Positions 34,484 to 44,467 are shown, numbered from the stretch's first letter. The stretch is 64,000 bases of DNA from Enterobacteriaceae bacterium 89 (GCA_014156375.1 RQJH01000002.1:154331-218330); one strand, 5' to 3'. Numbers and translations are program-made. The notes: generated from the letters alone by a model not told the origin.

Positions 34484-35788
34484 ATGAAACGTGTTTCTCA
34501 ACTGACCGCGCTGGCCCTGCTGATCGGGCTTTCTTCCTCTGTTTCTTTCGCGGCTGACATGACGCCGCTGTCTTTCAGCCAGCTTCAACAGCAAAAAGGC
34601 GTCGCTATAGATACGCGCCTGAGCGCATTCTACAACGGCTGGCCACAAGCGCTGCACGGCACCGAAGGCCACGAGCCTGCGGCGCTGAACCTTTCCGCCA
34701 GCTGGCTTTCCGCCATGAGCGATGAACAGCTCAGCGCCTGGGCCAAAGATCACCAGCTGAAAAGCGACACGCCGGTCGCGCTGTACGGCGCGGAAAAAGA
34801 CAATCAGGCCGTAGCCGAAAGGCTGGAAAAAGCGGGGATCAAACACATCAGCCTGCTGAGCGATGCCCTGCAACAGCCAGAAAGACTGCAAAAGCTGCCG
34901 CATTTCGAACAGCTGGTTTACCCGCAGTGGATCCACGATTTACAGCAGAAAAAGCCGGTCACCGCCGCACCGCAGGGCGACTGGAAAGTGATAGAGGCCG
35001 CCTGGGGTGCGCCAAAATTCTATCTGCTGAATCATATTCCCGGCGCGGGCTATATCGACACTAACGACGTCGAAAGCGAACCACTGTGGAACAAAGTTTC
35101 CGACGACAAGCTGAAAGCCCTGATGGCGAAAAACGGTATTCGCCACGACACCACGGTGATCCTCTACGGACGTGACGTTTACGCGGCGGCCCGCGTGGCG
35201 CAGATCCTGCTGTATGCCGGGGTGAAAGATGTTCGTCTGCTCGATGGCGGCTGGAAAACCTGGTCCGATGCCGATCTTCCTGTAGAGCGCGGAATGCCGG
35301 GTAAGGTCACACCAGCGCCAGATTTCGGTGCGCCGATCCCTGGTCAGCCACAGCTGATGTTGAATATGGAACAAGCGCGCGGATTGCTGCATCGTCAGGA
35401 TGCTTCTCTGGTCAGCATTCGCTCCTGGCCGGAATTTGTCGGCACCACCAGCGGCTACAGCTACATCAAGCCAAAAGGTGAGATTGCAGGTGCTCGCTGG
35501 GGCCACGCGGGCAGTGACTCCACGCATATGGAAGATTTCCACAATCCGGACGGCACCATGCGTACCGGTGACGATATCGCCGCCATGTGGAAAGAGTGGC
35601 ATATTTTGCCGTCGCAGCAGGTTTCGTTCTATTGCGGCACCGGCTGGCGCGCGTCCGAGACGTTTATGTATGCCCGCGCAATGGGCTGGAAGAATGTCTC
35701 TGTTTATGACGGCGGCTGGTACGAATGGAGCCAGGACCCGAAAAACCCGGTCAGCAGCGGTGAACGCGGCCCGGATTCTTCGATGTAA
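34484..35788 (+). CDS. ynjE: Thiosulfate sulfurtransferase YnjE
   Basis: A 434-residue secreted multi-domain rhodanese with a signal peptide (VSQLTALALLIGLSSSVSFA). It has three rhodanese-like domains; only the last has an active-site cysteine, C384 in SFYCGTGWRASETF. This matches E. coli YnjE (C385). It transfers sulfane sulfur in vitro, and the biological acceptor is unsettled. It follows ynjBCD in the same direction. Confidence 0.95.
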   Translation: MKRVSQLTALALLIGLSSSVSFAADMTPLSFSQLQQQKGVAIDTRLSAFYNGWPQALHGTEGHEPAALNLSASWLSAMSDEQLSAWAKDHQLKSDTPVALYGAEKDNQAVAERLEKAGIKHISLLSDALQQPERLQKLPHFEQLVYPQWIHDLQQKKPVTAAPQGDWKVIEAAWGAPKFYLLNHIPGAGYIDTNDVESEPLWNKVSDDKLKALMAKNGIRHDTTVILYGRDVYAAARVAQILLYAGVKDVRLLDGGWKTWSDADLPVERGMPGKVTPAPDFGAPIPGQPQLMLNMEQARGLLHRQDASLVSIRSWPEFVGTTSGYSYIKPKGEIAGARWGHAGSDSTHMEDFHNPDGTMRTGDDIAAMWKEWHILPSQQVSFYCGTGWRASETFMYARAMGWKNVSVYDGGWYEWSQDPKNPVSSGERGPDSSM

Positions 35789-35796
35789 TGCAGATT

Positions 35797-35876
35797 TGCC
35801 CGGCGGCTCTTCGTTTGCCGGACCTACAAAGTCGTTGTTTCGTAGGTCCGGTAAGGCGCAGCCGCCACCGGGCAAT
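35797..35876. repeat. REP/BIME pair between ynjE and ynjF
   Basis: Two REP units in opposite orientation (TTGCCCGGCGGCTC...GCCGGACCTACA and GTAGGTCCGGTAAGGCGCAG...CCACCGGGCAA), the classic BIME layout, between convergent gene ends. Confidence 0.85.
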
Positions 35877-35881
35877 AAAAA

Positions 35882-36493
35882 TTAAACCCGCGAAAGCGTC
35901 TGATAACCGCTCCAGATGCGGGTAAACGTCGTCAGCCAGCACAGCGCGCCAAAAATCCACGCCATCCACGCAAACCACTGCGGAAACAGGCAGCTCAGGA
36001 CAAACAGTAAAATCGTCTCAGTCCCTTCCGTCAACCCGCCCAGATAGTAAAACGATTTATGTGCATAGCCGGGATTATCGATCTGAAGTTTCGCCGCCAG
36101 CGCCGCGAACGCCAGAAAACTGCTGCCCGTGCCAATAAAAGCGAACAGCAGCCAGCCGCCCGCCAGCGCGTTAGCCTGCGGATCGGCAAGAATGAACCCG
36201 AACGGCACTAGCGCATAAAACAGGAAATCCAGCGAGATATCGAGAAAGCCGCCCGCGTCGGTCAGCCCTTTACGCCGGGCTAGTGCGCCATCCAGCCCGT
36301 CAAACAGGCGGTTCAGCACAATGGCGATCAGCGCCGGAAGATACCACCCGAGCGCCAGAAACGGCAGCGCCAGCACGCCAATGCCAAATCCCGTCAGCGT
36401 CGCGCCGTTGGCCGTCACTCCATAGCGGTCAAGCTTTGCAGCCATCTGATTGAGCAGCGGTTTGACGCGCGGATGAATGTGGCGATCAAGCAT
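35882..36493 (-). CDS. ynjF: CDP-alcohol phosphatidyltransferase family membrane protein YnjF
   Basis: A 203-residue inner-membrane enzyme with the family motif D-G-x2-A-R-x8-G-x3-D-x3-D (DGALARRKGLTDAGGFLDIS followed by LD) and five or six hydrophobic helices. The phospholipid product is not known. Its start overlaps the ynjA stop by eight bases, so the two are likely expressed together; in E. coli they lie apart. Confidence 0.9.
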   Translation of the reverse strand: MLDRHIHPRVKPLLNQMAAKLDRYGVTANGATLTGFGIGVLALPFLALGWYLPALIAIVLNRLFDGLDGALARRKGLTDAGGFLDISLDFLFYALVPFGFILADPQANALAGGWLLFAFIGTGSSFLAFAALAAKLQIDNPGYAHKSFYYLGGLTEGTETILLFVLSCLFPQWFAWMAWIFGALCWLTTFTRIWSGYQTLSRV

Positions 36494-37052
36494 CGGGTTT
36501 CCTCTGGCTGTCGCACAGGCCCTGCGAAGGAATATCCAGCGCAGCGTTAAAGCGCGCTGAGAGATTCTGAAATGCCACCAGCGCGGTCATTTCGCAGATT
36601 TGTTCGTCATTATAAAACCTTTTCATGGCATCTTTTTGCTCATGGGTAATGACCGGCGGCGTGGCGGTCATCGCATCAGCATAGGCCAGCGCGGCGCGTT
36701 CGGCATCGCTGAACAGCAATGAGCCCTGCCAGTGCGCCACCGCCTGCACTTTTTCCAGCGTTCCGGTCCGTTCGGCCAGCCGCAGACTGTTGGCATCAAT
36801 ACAGAATGCACAGTGGCACTGCTGTGAAACGCGGGTCATCAGCAGCGCCCGTAATTCCGGTGCCAGGCGTGCTTTTTTGCGCTCCAGCCAGCCGACGAAC
36901 AGCGCGACCAGCCAGAACAGACGCGGCATGCGCCCCCACCATCGCGTGGGATACAGCGCATCGCCGTAATGCTTTTTCTGCATCATTACGATGGGCGTAA
37001 GGGAAGATGGGATTTGGCTGAGTGGCGGCACCCAGGGCTGCTGATTTTTCAC
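36486..37052 (-). CDS. ynjA: Carboxymuconolactone decarboxylase/AhpD-like protein YnjA
   Basis: A 188-residue AhpD-fold protein. The redox pair of the family appears as CAFC in QQCHCAFCIDANSLRLAERTG. RWWGRMPRLFWLVALFVGWLERK matches E. coli YnjA over the N-terminal half. It may have peroxidase-type activity. It starts with GTG at 37052, eight bases after AGGAG, and is divergent from cho. Confidence 0.85.
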   Translation of the reverse strand: MKNQQPWVPPLSQIPSSLTPIVMMQKKHYGDALYPTRWWGRMPRLFWLVALFVGWLERKKARLAPELRALLMTRVSQQCHCAFCIDANSLRLAERTGTLEKVQAVAHWQGSLLFSDAERAALAYADAMTATPPVITHEQKDAMKRFYNDEQICEMTALVAFQNLSARFNAALDIPSQGLCDSQRKPDA

Positions 37053-37193
37053 CCGGAAACTCCTGCGGTTCTTCAGAACAGAAACGGCGGACAGTATGCC
37101 ACGCCTGGCATGGCCGCACAGCGGATACAGAGCGTTGCCTTGAAGCAGCGCAAAGATCCTGCAAGGATTTTCATTCTTTTCCGCGCCACGTTA

Positions 37194-37213
37194 TACTGTA
37201 TACATAAACAGCA
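37194..37213 (+). promoter_or_regulatory. LexA (SOS) box of cho
   Basis: TACTGTATACATAAACAGCA contains CTGT-N8-ACAG exactly, with the preferred AT-rich centre, 13 bp upstream of the cho start codon. E. coli cho is a LexA-regulated SOS gene, so this site is expected to repress it. Confidence 0.92.
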
Positions 37214-37225
37214 TCCGGAGTTTGT

Positions 37226-38098
37226 GTGGCAAGACGTCCTGTCGTTCCGCGCCTTGAGTTTGAGGCCGCGGCAATCTATGAGTATCCCGAGCATCTGCGC
37301 CCGTCGCTGGAGGCCTTGCCTTCCCTGCCCGGCGTCTACATTTTTCACGGCGAAAGTGAGTCTCTGCCGCTTTATATTGGCAAGAGCGTCAATCTGCGCA
37401 GCCGCGTACTTTCGCACCTGCGTACCCCGGACGAAGCCTCAATGCTGCGCCAGTCGCGACGCATCAGTTGGATACGCACGGCGGGTGAAGTGGGCGCGTT
37501 GCTGCTGGAGGCCAGGCTAATCAAAGAGCAGCAGCCGCTGTTCAATAAGCGCCTGCGCCGCAACCGTCAGCTCTGCTCTTTACTGTTGACTCACGTTCAG
37601 CCACAGGTGGTGTACGCCAAAGAGATCGATTTTTCGCATCAGCACGGGCTGTACGGTCTTTTCGCCAACCGCCGGGCGGCTTTACAGGCGCTGACCAGCA
37701 TCGCCGATGAGCACCAGCTCTGCTACGGGCTATTAGGTCTGGAGACGCTATCCCGCGGTCGCGGCTGTTTTCGCTCGGCTCTGCGTCGCTGTGCGGGTGC
37801 CTGCTGTGGTAAAGAGAGTCTGGAGGCGCATCAACAGCGACTGCTGGATGCGCTCGAGGAGATGCAGCTGGTGTGCTGGCCCTGGAAGGGTGCCGTGGCG
37901 CTAAAAGAAACCTGCGGTGAGATGACCGATTATCATATTATTCGCAACTGGCTGTGGCTTGGCTCCGTCAGCTCACTGGAACAAGCGACGGCGCTCAGCA
38001 CCCTGTCTGCCGCTTTCGATCAGGACGGCTATAAAATTCTGTACAAACCACTACTGGACACCCGCGCGGAGATCATCGACCTCAGCGCTGACAGCTGA
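37226..38098 (+). CDS. cho: Excinuclease Cho (UvrC N-terminal homologue)
   Basis: A 290-residue SOS endonuclease that makes the 3' incision during nucleotide excision repair of bulky lesions, working with UvrAB. A GIY-YIG nuclease domain occupies residues ~30-115 (PGVYIFHGE...LPLYIGKSVNLRSRV, then EVGALLLEARLIKEQQPLFNKRLRR). A C-rich segment follows (GCFRSALRRCAGACCGKE). It starts with GTG directly behind a LexA box. In E. coli cho lies between nadE and ves; here it has moved next to ynjA and nudG. Confidence 0.94.
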   Translation: MARRPVVPRLEFEAAAIYEYPEHLRPSLEALPSLPGVYIFHGESESLPLYIGKSVNLRSRVLSHLRTPDEASMLRQSRRISWIRTAGEVGALLLEARLIKEQQPLFNKRLRRNRQLCSLLLTHVQPQVVYAKEIDFSHQHGLYGLFANRRAALQALTSIADEHQLCYGLLGLETLSRGRGCFRSALRRCAGACCGKESLEAHQQRLLDALEEMQLVCWPWKGAVALKETCGEMTDYHIIRNWLWLGSVSSLEQATALSTLSAAFDQDGYKILYKPLLDTRAEIIDLSADS

Positions 38099-38123
38099 AA
38101 ATCACCGGACGAGTAGCGTTATT

Positions 38124-38537
38124 TTGAAAACCATTGATGTTGTTGCTGCGATTATCGAAAAAGACGGGCTGATCCTGCTGGCCCAGCGCCCGGTCACTGC
38201 CGACCAGGCTGGCATGTGGGAATTTCCCGGCGGGAAGGTGGAAGCCGGTGAAACACAGCCGCAGGCGCTGGTGCGTGAACTCCGTGAAGAACTTGGGATT
38301 GAGACGAAGCCCGTCGGTTATGTTGCCAGCCACCAGCGTGAAGTTTCCGGGCGAATTATCCATCTGCATGCCTGGCATGTTGTGGGCTATCGCGGGGAGC
38401 TGACCGCCCACGAACACAGTCAGCTGGCATGGGTTCTGCCGGAACAAGCATTCAGCTATGAACTCGCCCCCGCCGATATTCCACTACTGGAGGCCTTTAT
38501 TGCCTCACGCGTCGCCAGACCAGCGGATTCGTGCTGA
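38124..38537 (+). CDS. nudG: Nudix CTP/5-hydroxy-CTP/oxidised-nucleotide pyrophosphatase NudG
   Basis: A 137-residue Nudix hydrolase with the box G-x5-E-x7-REUxEExGU visible from GKVEAGETQPQAL to RELREELGI. It removes damaged pyrimidine nucleotides. The start is probably TTG at 38124 (LKTIDVVAAIIEKDG aligned to MKMIEVVAAIIERDG in E. coli), with no strong ribosome-binding site. The last 41 bases overlap ynjH on the opposite strand. Confidence 0.9.
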   Translation: MKTIDVVAAIIEKDGLILLAQRPVTADQAGMWEFPGGKVEAGETQPQALVRELREELGIETKPVGYVASHQREVSGRIIHLHAWHVVGYRGELTAHEHSQLAWVLPEQAFSYELAPADIPLLEAFIASRVARPADSC

Positions 38538-38772
38538 GCGTTTTTTCATCACGCTGGCACTGAAGCAACACCCCTTCCGCTTTCACCACTGCCCCTTCGG
38601 AGTAATTCTGGTTCTGGTAAATGCAGCACTGGGAGCACGGCTGCGAGTGCTGTCCGCTGCTGCTGAACACTTCCGGCGGTACGTTGACCTCAACGTCCGG
38701 ACGGTAGCGCTGATCGGCATGCGCACCGCAGGCCATTAACAGCACCAGGGCTGCCATCAGACTTCGTTTCAT
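38497..38772 (-). CDS. ynjH: Small secreted DUF1496 protein YnjH
   Basis: A 91-residue protein with a signal peptide (LMAALVLLMACGAHA) and a conserved core with a cysteine cluster (QPCSQCCIYQNQNYSEGAVV), ending NPLVWRRV. It closely matches E. coli YnjH, whose role is unknown. The ATG at 38772 matches the homologue start. It is convergent with nudG and overlaps its end. Confidence 0.9.
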   Translation of the reverse strand: MKRSLMAALVLLMACGAHADQRYRPDVEVNVPPEVFSSSGQHSQPCSQCCIYQNQNYSEGAVVKAEGVLLQCQRDEKTLSTNPLVWRRVRQ

Positions 38773-39007
38773 GGTGATTCCTTTTTCGCAGGGGATTCTG
38801 ATAACTATATCGACCAATCAGCGCGGTAACTTAATTTTTATCTGTCATCGCTTTTAGTTATGACCGACGGCTGGTTATAAATTTTCCCTTCTGATGTCGA
38901 TTTTTGCTTGCCTGCCGCTGCGTCTGCGGAGATAGTCGAAAAAAGTGGTTCATAAAAAACAACACATCAACATCAAATTGTTATCGCCATAAGGGGACCT
39001 TATCGTA

Positions 39008-40351
39008 ATGGAATCGACGCTCTCTCTGGAAAGTTTCCTCAACCGCGTGCAGCTGCGCGACCCGCATCAGCCTGAATTTGCCCAGGCCGTCCGTGAAGTC
39101 ATGACCACCCTGTGGCCGTTCCTCGACGCCAACCCGCGCTATCGCCAGATGGCGCTGCTTGAGCGTCTGGTGGAGCCGGAGCGCGTGATCCAGTTCCGCG
39201 TGACCTGGGTGGATGACCGCAATCAGGTGCAGGTTAACCGGGCCTGGCGCGTACAGTTCAGCTCGGCGATTGGGCCGTTTAAAGGCGGCATGCGCTTCCA
39301 CCCTTCGGTAAACCTGTCGATCCTCAAGTTCCTCGGCTTTGAGCAGACCTTCAAAAATGCGCTCACTACCCTGCCAATGGGCGGCGGTAAAGGCGGCAGC
39401 GATTTCGATCCAAAAGGCAAAAGCGAAGGTGAGATCATGCGCTTCTGCCAGGCGCTGATGAGCGAGCTATATCGCCATCTGGGAGCCGATACCGACGTAC
39501 CAGCGGGCGATATTGGCGTAGGCGCGCGGGAAGTGGGCTTTATGGCCGGTATGATGAAAAAGCTCTCCAACAACACCGCCTGCGTGTTCACCGGCAAAGG
39601 TCTGTCGTTTGGCGGCAGTCTGATCCGCCCGGAAGCCACCGGCTACGGTCTGATCTACTTCACCGATGCGATGCTTAAACGCCACGGTCTGGGCTTTGAA
39701 GGCCTGCGCGTGTCGGTGTCAGGCTCCGGCAACGTGGCGCAGTATGCCATTGAGAAAGCGATGGAGCTGGGCGCGCGCGTGGTGACCGCTTCTGACTCCA
39801 GCGGCACGGTCGTTGACGAAGCCGGATTTAACGCAGAGAAACTGGCGCGCCTGACTGAAATCAAAGCCAGTCGCGATGGTCGCGTAGCGGACTATGCCCG
39901 CGAGTTTGGTCTGCAATATCTGGAAGGCCAGCAACCATGGGCCGTACCGGTGGACGTCGCGCTGCCGTGTGCAACTCAGAACGAGCTGGACGCCGACGCG
40001 GCGCGCATCCTCATCGCCAACGGCGTGAAGGCCGTCGCGGAAGGCGCAAACATGCCGACGACTATCGCCGCTACCGATCTGTTCCTCGAAGCGGGCGTGC
40101 TGTTTGCGCCGGGCAAAGCGGCAAACGCCGGCGGCGTGGCGACATCAGGTCTGGAAATGGCGCAGAACGCCGCGCGCATGGGCTGGAAAGCAGAAAAAGT
40201 GGACGCCCGTCTGCATCACATCATGCTGGATATCCACCAGGCCTGCGTGGCGTACGGCAGCGAAGCGAAGCAAACCAACTACGTGCAGGGCGCGAATATC
40301 GCCGGGTTTGTGAAAGTGGCGGATGCGATGCTGGCTCAGGGTGTGATTTAA
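39008..40351 (+). CDS. gdhA: NADP-specific glutamate dehydrogenase
   Basis: A 447-residue enzyme, as in E. coli, that aminates 2-oxoglutarate to glutamate with NADPH. GGMRFHPSVNLSILKFLGFEQ and PMGGGKGGSDFDPKGKS carry the catalytic lysines, and VSVSGSGNVAQYAIEK is the nucleotide-binding motif. It begins with ATG behind GGGG. The 235-bp upstream gap should hold its promoter; I could not read a specific operator. Confidence 0.97.
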   Translation: MESTLSLESFLNRVQLRDPHQPEFAQAVREVMTTLWPFLDANPRYRQMALLERLVEPERVIQFRVTWVDDRNQVQVNRAWRVQFSSAIGPFKGGMRFHPSVNLSILKFLGFEQTFKNALTTLPMGGGKGGSDFDPKGKSEGEIMRFCQALMSELYRHLGADTDVPAGDIGVGAREVGFMAGMMKKLSNNTACVFTGKGLSFGGSLIRPEATGYGLIYFTDAMLKRHGLGFEGLRVSVSGSGNVAQYAIEKAMELGARVVTASDSSGTVVDEAGFNAEKLARLTEIKASRDGRVADYAREFGLQYLEGQQPWAVPVDVALPCATQNELDADAARILIANGVKAVAEGANMPTTIAATDLFLEAGVLFAPGKAANAGGVATSGLEMAQNAARMGWKAEKVDARLHHIMLDIHQACVAYGSEAKQTNYVQGANIAGFVKVADAMLAQGVI

Positions 40352-40355
40352 AAAC

Positions 40356-40438
40356 ATTGCCCGATGGCGCTTCGCTTATCGGACCTACAACGGCGATATG
40401 CTTTTGTAGGTCCGGCAAACGCAGTGCCGCCGGGCAAT
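40356..40438. repeat. REP/BIME pair after gdhA
   Basis: ATTGCCCGATGGCGC...TCGGACCTACA and TGTAGGTCCGGCAAACGCAG...GCCGGGCAAT form an inverted pair of REP units between the gdhA and topB ends. Confidence 0.85.
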
Positions 40439-40447
40439 GATGTATAA

Positions 40448-42391
40448 TTAAACCGCCGCAGGTGCCTCAGGCTCCTGCGGTTTTTTTTTGCGGCTTTTGC
40501 TGAAGGTCTTTTTCTTCTGCTGTTCGCCGCCTGGCGCCACCAGCCCACGGAACTGTTTCACCGGGGTGCTGCGCGCCTGCTGGATCAGATCAAACAGCGT
40601 GCCCACCAGCGGCTGCATGAAGTCCTGATAACGGCACTGCTTTTCGCTGATTTGCGTCAGCACCGATTCCCAGTGCGCGGTCATGTCCGGTCGTCCGGCC
40701 ATTTCCGGCAGCGAGTGGATCAGCGCTCTGCCTGCTTCGGATGAGTGAATATAGCGCCCTTTTTTCGTCAGGAATCCACGCTTGAACAGCAGTTCGATAA
40801 TCCCTGCTCGCGTGGCTTCTGTGCCCAGTCCATCCGTGGCGCGCAGGATTTTCTTCAGATCTTTATCCTGCACAAAACGGGCGATCCCGGTCATCGCTGA
40901 CAGCAGCGTCGCATCGGTAAAGTGGCGTGGCGGCTGAGTCTGACGCTCAATCACTTCGCCCTTTTCACACAGCAGTTCATCGTCTTTGGCCACCACCGGC
41001 AGCGGCGTGCCATCGTTCTCTTCGTCACGCTCTTTGCTGCCAAGCAGCGCGCGCCAGCCCGCTTCGGCCAGAAAACGCGCTTTGGCGACAAACTTGCCGT
41101 TGGCAATCTCCAGGTCGATCTGGCATTTGCGGAATACCGCATCCGCGCAGAACTGCATCAGATACTGACGCGCAACCAGCTCGTAAACCTTTTCTTCGTT
41201 ATCCGTCAGCTTTACGGATGCGGCACGCGCCGTCGGAATGATGGCGTGGTGTGCATCCACCTTTTTGTCATCCCAGCAGCGGTTACGAATTTCCGGATCC
41301 ACCACCGGCTGCGGCAGCAGCTGCGGCGCATGAACAGCGATGGCATTTAGCACCGCGTGACGCCCGGCAAAATGCTCGTCCGGCAGATAGCGGCTGTCGG
41401 AACGCGGATAGGTGATCAACTTATGGGTTTCATACAGCTTCTGGCAGATATCGAGCACGTTCTGCGCGCTGAAGCCAAACTTTTTGGCAGCTTCAATCTG
41501 TAAGGCCGAAAGTGAAAACGGCAGCGGAGCCGGTTCTGAATCGCGCTTGTCGTTGTACGCGGTGACCATCGCTGGCTGTCCGGCAATGCGCGCAACCACG
41601 TGATCGGCCAGCGGGCGATGCAGCAGACGGCCCTCTTCGTCCTGATACGGCTCACAGGCTTCGCTCGGCTGCCAGGTGGCGGTAAAACGCTCATCGGCCG
41701 GGGTGACGATATGCGCTTTAACGTCGAAAAAGTCTTTCGCCACGAAGTTTTCGATCTCTTCATCACGACGCACCACCAGCCCTAACACCGGCGTTTGCAC
41801 GCGGCCGACGGAAAGCACGCCCTGATAGCCCGCGTTGCGCCCAAGCAGGGTGTAAGCACGGGTCATGTTGATCCCGTACAGCCAGTCGGCCCTTGCCCTC
41901 GCCAGCGCGGAAACGCAAAGCGGAATAAACTCACTGTTAGAACGCAGGCGGGAAATCGCGCGCTCCACGGCCTGGGGGTTGAGATCGTTAATCAGGCAGC
42001 GCTGTACCTGCTGGCGCTTTTCTGTCGGCAGCTCCAGATAGTCCAGCACTTCATCCACCAGCAGCTGCCCTTCTCTGTCCGGGTCACCCGCGTGAATGAC
42101 TTCGGTGGCATCACCGAGCAGACGTTTAATCGCGTTGAGCTGTTTGGTCACCGACGGCCGCGGCTGCAGCCGCCATTTCTCCGGGACAATCGGCAAATCC
42201 ATCAGGTTCCAGCGCGCATAGCGGCTGTCATAGACATCCGGTTGCGCCTGTTCCAGCAGGTGGCCGATACACCAGGTGACCACCTGGCCGTTACCACATT
42301 CGATATAGCCATCGCCCCGGCGGTGCGGTTTAGGCAGCACGTCGGCGATGGCACGAGCCAGGCTCGGTTTTTCCGCGATAAACAAACGCAT
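40448..42391 (-). CDS. topB: DNA topoisomerase III
   Basis: A 647-residue type IA topoisomerase (653 in E. coli) that decatenates DNA and resolves recombination intermediates with RecQ. The Toprim motif opens the protein ([20 protein letters not shown], then [22 protein letters not shown]), and the active tyrosine lies in [13 protein letters not shown]. The basic C-terminus ([15 protein letters not shown]) is typical. It is 4 bp from selD in the same direction. Confidence 0.97.
   Translation of the reverse strand: MRLFIAEKPSLARAIADVLPKPHRRGDGYIECGNGQVVTWCIGHLLEQAQPDVYDSRYARWNLMDLPIVPEKWRLQPRPSVTKQLNAIKRLLGDATEVIHAGDPDREGQLLVDEVLDYLELPTEKRQQVQRCLINDLNPQAVERAISRLRSNSEFIPLCVSALARARADWLYGINMTRAYTLLGRNAGYQGVLSVGRVQTPVLGLVVRRDEEIENFVAKDFFDVKAHIVTPADERFTATWQPSEACEPYQDEEGRLLHRPLADHVVARIAGQPAMVTAYNDKRDSEPAPLPFSLSALQIEAAKKFGFSAQNVLDICQKLYETHKLITYPRSDSRYLPDEHFAGRHAVLNAIAVHAPQLLPQPVVDPEIRNRCWDDKKVDAHHAIIPTARAASVKLTDNEEKVYELVARQYLMQFCADAVFRKCQIDLEIANGKFVAKARFLAEAGWRALLGSKERDEENDGTPLPVVAKDDELLCEKGEVIERQTQPPRHFTDATLLSAMTGIARFVQDKDLKKILRATDGLGTEATRAGIIELLFKRGFLTKKGRYIHSSEAGRALIHSLPEMAGRPDMTAHWESVLTQISEKQCRYQDFMQPLVGTLFDLIQQARSTPVKQFRGLVAPGGEQQKKKTFSKSRKKKPQEPEAPAAV
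40456..40489 (+). terminator. gdhA-direction terminator lying inside the topB 3' end
   Basis: CCGCAGG and CCTGCGG arms over an 11-base loop are followed by nine T. It reads in the gdhA direction but lies within the last codons of topB, where the T run supplies part of the TopB lysine tail. Confidence 0.8.
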
Positions 42392-42395
42392 GAGG

Positions 42396-43439
42396 CTAGC
42401 GGATCTCGATCATCGGGCGTCCGCCGCGGGCAGTGACCAGCTCGCCGATGGCGGTCAGTTCGATACCGTATTCCGCCGCCGTGGCTTTGGTTTCGTTCTC
42501 GGCTTCCGGAAGAACCGCCAACAGCAGGCCGCCGGAGGTTTGCGGATCGCACAGCAGATCGCGCCACTCGTTCGGCATTTCGCCCATCAGGTGACCGTAG
42601 CTGGCAAAGTTACGGGAAGTGCCGCCCGGCACCGCGCCCTGCGCGATGTAGGCTTCCACGCCCGGCAGTTTCGGGATATCAGCAAAACGCAGCTGCGCCT
42701 GCACGCCCGCGCCCTGGCACATTTCGCTTAGGTGCCCCAGAAGGCCAAAGCCGGTGACGTCGGTCATCGCCCTGATGCCGTCGATGTTAGCGAACGCCGC
42801 GCCCGCAATATTCATCTGACACATGACTTCCGTCGCTAGGCCTACGTGTTCGGGTTTGAGCAGCGATTTTTTCTCAGCGGTAGTCAGCACGCCAATGCCC
42901 AGCGGTTTGGTCAGAAACAGCTTACAGCCCGCCTGCGCGGTGCTGTTTTTCTTCACGCGTTCAGTCGGCACCACGCCGGTGACCGCGAGGCCAAAAATCG
43001 GTTCCGGGGCGTCGATGGAGTGACCGCCAGCCAGCGCAATGCCCGCCTGCTGGCAGGCAAAACGCCCGCCTTCAATCACCTCGCGCGCGATTTCCGGGGC
43101 CAGGGTGTTAATCGGCCAGCCGAGGATCGCAATCGCCATGATCGGCTTACCGCCCATCGCGAAGATATCGCTGATGGCGTTGGTCGCCGCGATACGGCCG
43201 AAATCAAACGGGTTATCGACGATCGGCATGAAGAAATCGGTGGTGCTGATCACCGACGTGCCGTTACCCAGATCGTAAACGGCAGCGTCGTCACGGGTTT
43301 CGTTACCGACAAGCAGGTTCGGGTCGACAAACTTCGCCTGCTCGCTATGCAGAATGGTTTCCAGCACTTTGGGGGAAATTTTACAACCGCAACCGGCTCC
43401 GTGGCTGTATTGCGTCAAACGAATGGCTTGCTCGCTCAT
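42396..43439 (-). CDS. selD: Selenophosphate synthetase
   Basis: A 347-residue enzyme that makes selenophosphate from selenide and ATP for selenocysteine and tRNA selenouridine. C17 and K20 in SHGAGCGCK are the catalytic residues; position 17 is cysteine, not selenocysteine. The start at 43439 lies six bases after AGGAG; the frame contains another ATG two codons upstream. Confidence 0.97.
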   Translation of the reverse strand: MSEQAIRLTQYSHGAGCGCKISPKVLETILHSEQAKFVDPNLLVGNETRDDAAVYDLGNGTSVISTTDFFMPIVDNPFDFGRIAATNAISDIFAMGGKPIMAIAILGWPINTLAPEIAREVIEGGRFACQQAGIALAGGHSIDAPEPIFGLAVTGVVPTERVKKNSTAQAGCKLFLTKPLGIGVLTTAEKKSLLKPEHVGLATEVMCQMNIAGAAFANIDGIRAMTDVTGFGLLGHLSEMCQGAGVQAQLRFADIPKLPGVEAYIAQGAVPGGTSRNFASYGHLMGEMPNEWRDLLCDPQTSGGLLLAVLPEAENETKATAAEYGIELTAIGELVTARGGRPMIEIR

Positions 43440-43655
43440 GGACATCTCCTGTCATTGCAATGCTGCTATGTTAGCGCCCATTTGCCGGAGTGATAAGTAC
43501 GACAGTCTGATTTCGCGTACTGTTGCTCACTATCCGCGCAATCCCCCTGATCGTTCTGGCTGAATGGCTGCTGACAAATCATTCATTCGGATTATTAATC
43601 TGCCGTTTTGCGAGTCAGCGCACCCTTTTCTGCCCCGTTTTTCTTTCTACTATTT

Positions 43656-43673
43656 ATGACAGAAATGTTACAG
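43656..43673 (-). promoter_or_regulatory. Possible Pho box upstream of the acid phosphatase gene
   Basis: On the minus strand CTGTAAC-ATTT-CTGTCAT resembles the PhoB direct repeat CTGTCAT-N4-CTGTCAT, the second half perfect and the first 5 of 7. It points away from the phosphatase gene, which weakens the case. Confidence 0.3.
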
Positions 43674-43711
43674 CCATACCCCTGGACGATTTGAACAATA
43701 AGGATACTTCA

Positions 43712-44458
43712 ATGAAGAAAAGTATTGTGGCGTTTTGCGTAGCCAGCCTGTTTTCCGTTAATGCCTTCGCACTGGTTCCCTCTGGCAACGACGTCACCAC
43801 CAAGCCTGACCTCTACTTCCTGAAAAATGCTGAGGCTATCGACAGCCTGGCGCTGCTTCCACCGCCGCCGGAAGTGGGCAGCATTGCGTTCCTCAACGAT
43901 CAGGCGATGTATGAGCAAGGCCGTCTGCTGCGTTCCACCGAGCGTGGCAAGCAGGCTGCTGAAGACGCTAACCTGAGCAGCGGCGGCGTGGCTAATGCCT
44001 TCTCCGGCGCGTTTGGTTCCCCAATCACCGAAAAGGACAGCCCTGAGCTGCACAAGCTGCTGACCAATATGATTGAGGATGCGGGCGATCTGGCAACCCG
44101 TTCCGCGAAGCAGAAATATATGCGCGTGCGTCCGTTTGCGTTCTATGGCGTGGCAACCTGCAACACCAAAGAGCAGTCGGAGCTGGCGAAGAACGGTTCT
44201 TATCCTTCCGGCCATACCTCAATCGGCTGGGCCACCGCTCTGGTGCTGGCAGAAGTTAATCCGGCACGCCAGAACGAAATTCTTAAGCGTGGCTACGATC
44301 TGGGCGAAAGCCGTGTGATTTGCGGCTACCACTGGCAGAGCGACGTCGATGCGGCGCGCATTGTTGGCTCGGCGGTAGTGGCGACGCTGCACACCAATCC
44401 GGCATTCCAGCAGCAGTTGCAGAAAGCGAAAGACGAGTTCGCGAAAGAGAAGAAGTAA
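43712..44458 (+). CDS. Class A non-specific acid phosphatase (PAP2 family, PhoC/PhoN-type)
   Basis: A 248-residue periplasmic phosphatase with a signal peptide ([14 protein letters not shown]). The PAP2 signature is complete: K-x6-RP (KQKYMRVRP), PSGH ([10 protein letters not shown]) and SR-x5-H-x3-D ([12 protein letters not shown]). Its size and N-terminal [18 protein letters not shown] pattern match PhoC/PhoN acid phosphatases, which hydrolyse many phosphomonoesters. E. coli K-12 lacks it at this place. The ATG at 43712 follows AAGGA. Confidence 0.9.
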   Translation: MKKSIVAFCVASLFSVNAFALVPSGNDVTTKPDLYFLKNAEAIDSLALLPPPPEVGSIAFLNDQAMYEQGRLLRSTERGKQAAEDANLSSGGVANAFSGAFGSPITEKDSPELHKLLTNMIEDAGDLATRSAKQKYMRVRPFAFYGVATCNTKEQSELAKNGSYPSGHTSIGWATALVLAEVNPARQNEILKRGYDLGESRVICGYHWQSDVDAARIVGSAVVATLHTNPAFQQQLQKAKDEFAKEKK

Positions 44459-44467
44459 ACGATAAGA

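Noticed and set aside
43383-43391. Selenocysteine in SelD
   Set aside because: The codon at position 17 is an ordinary cysteine codon, and no in-frame TGA is present.
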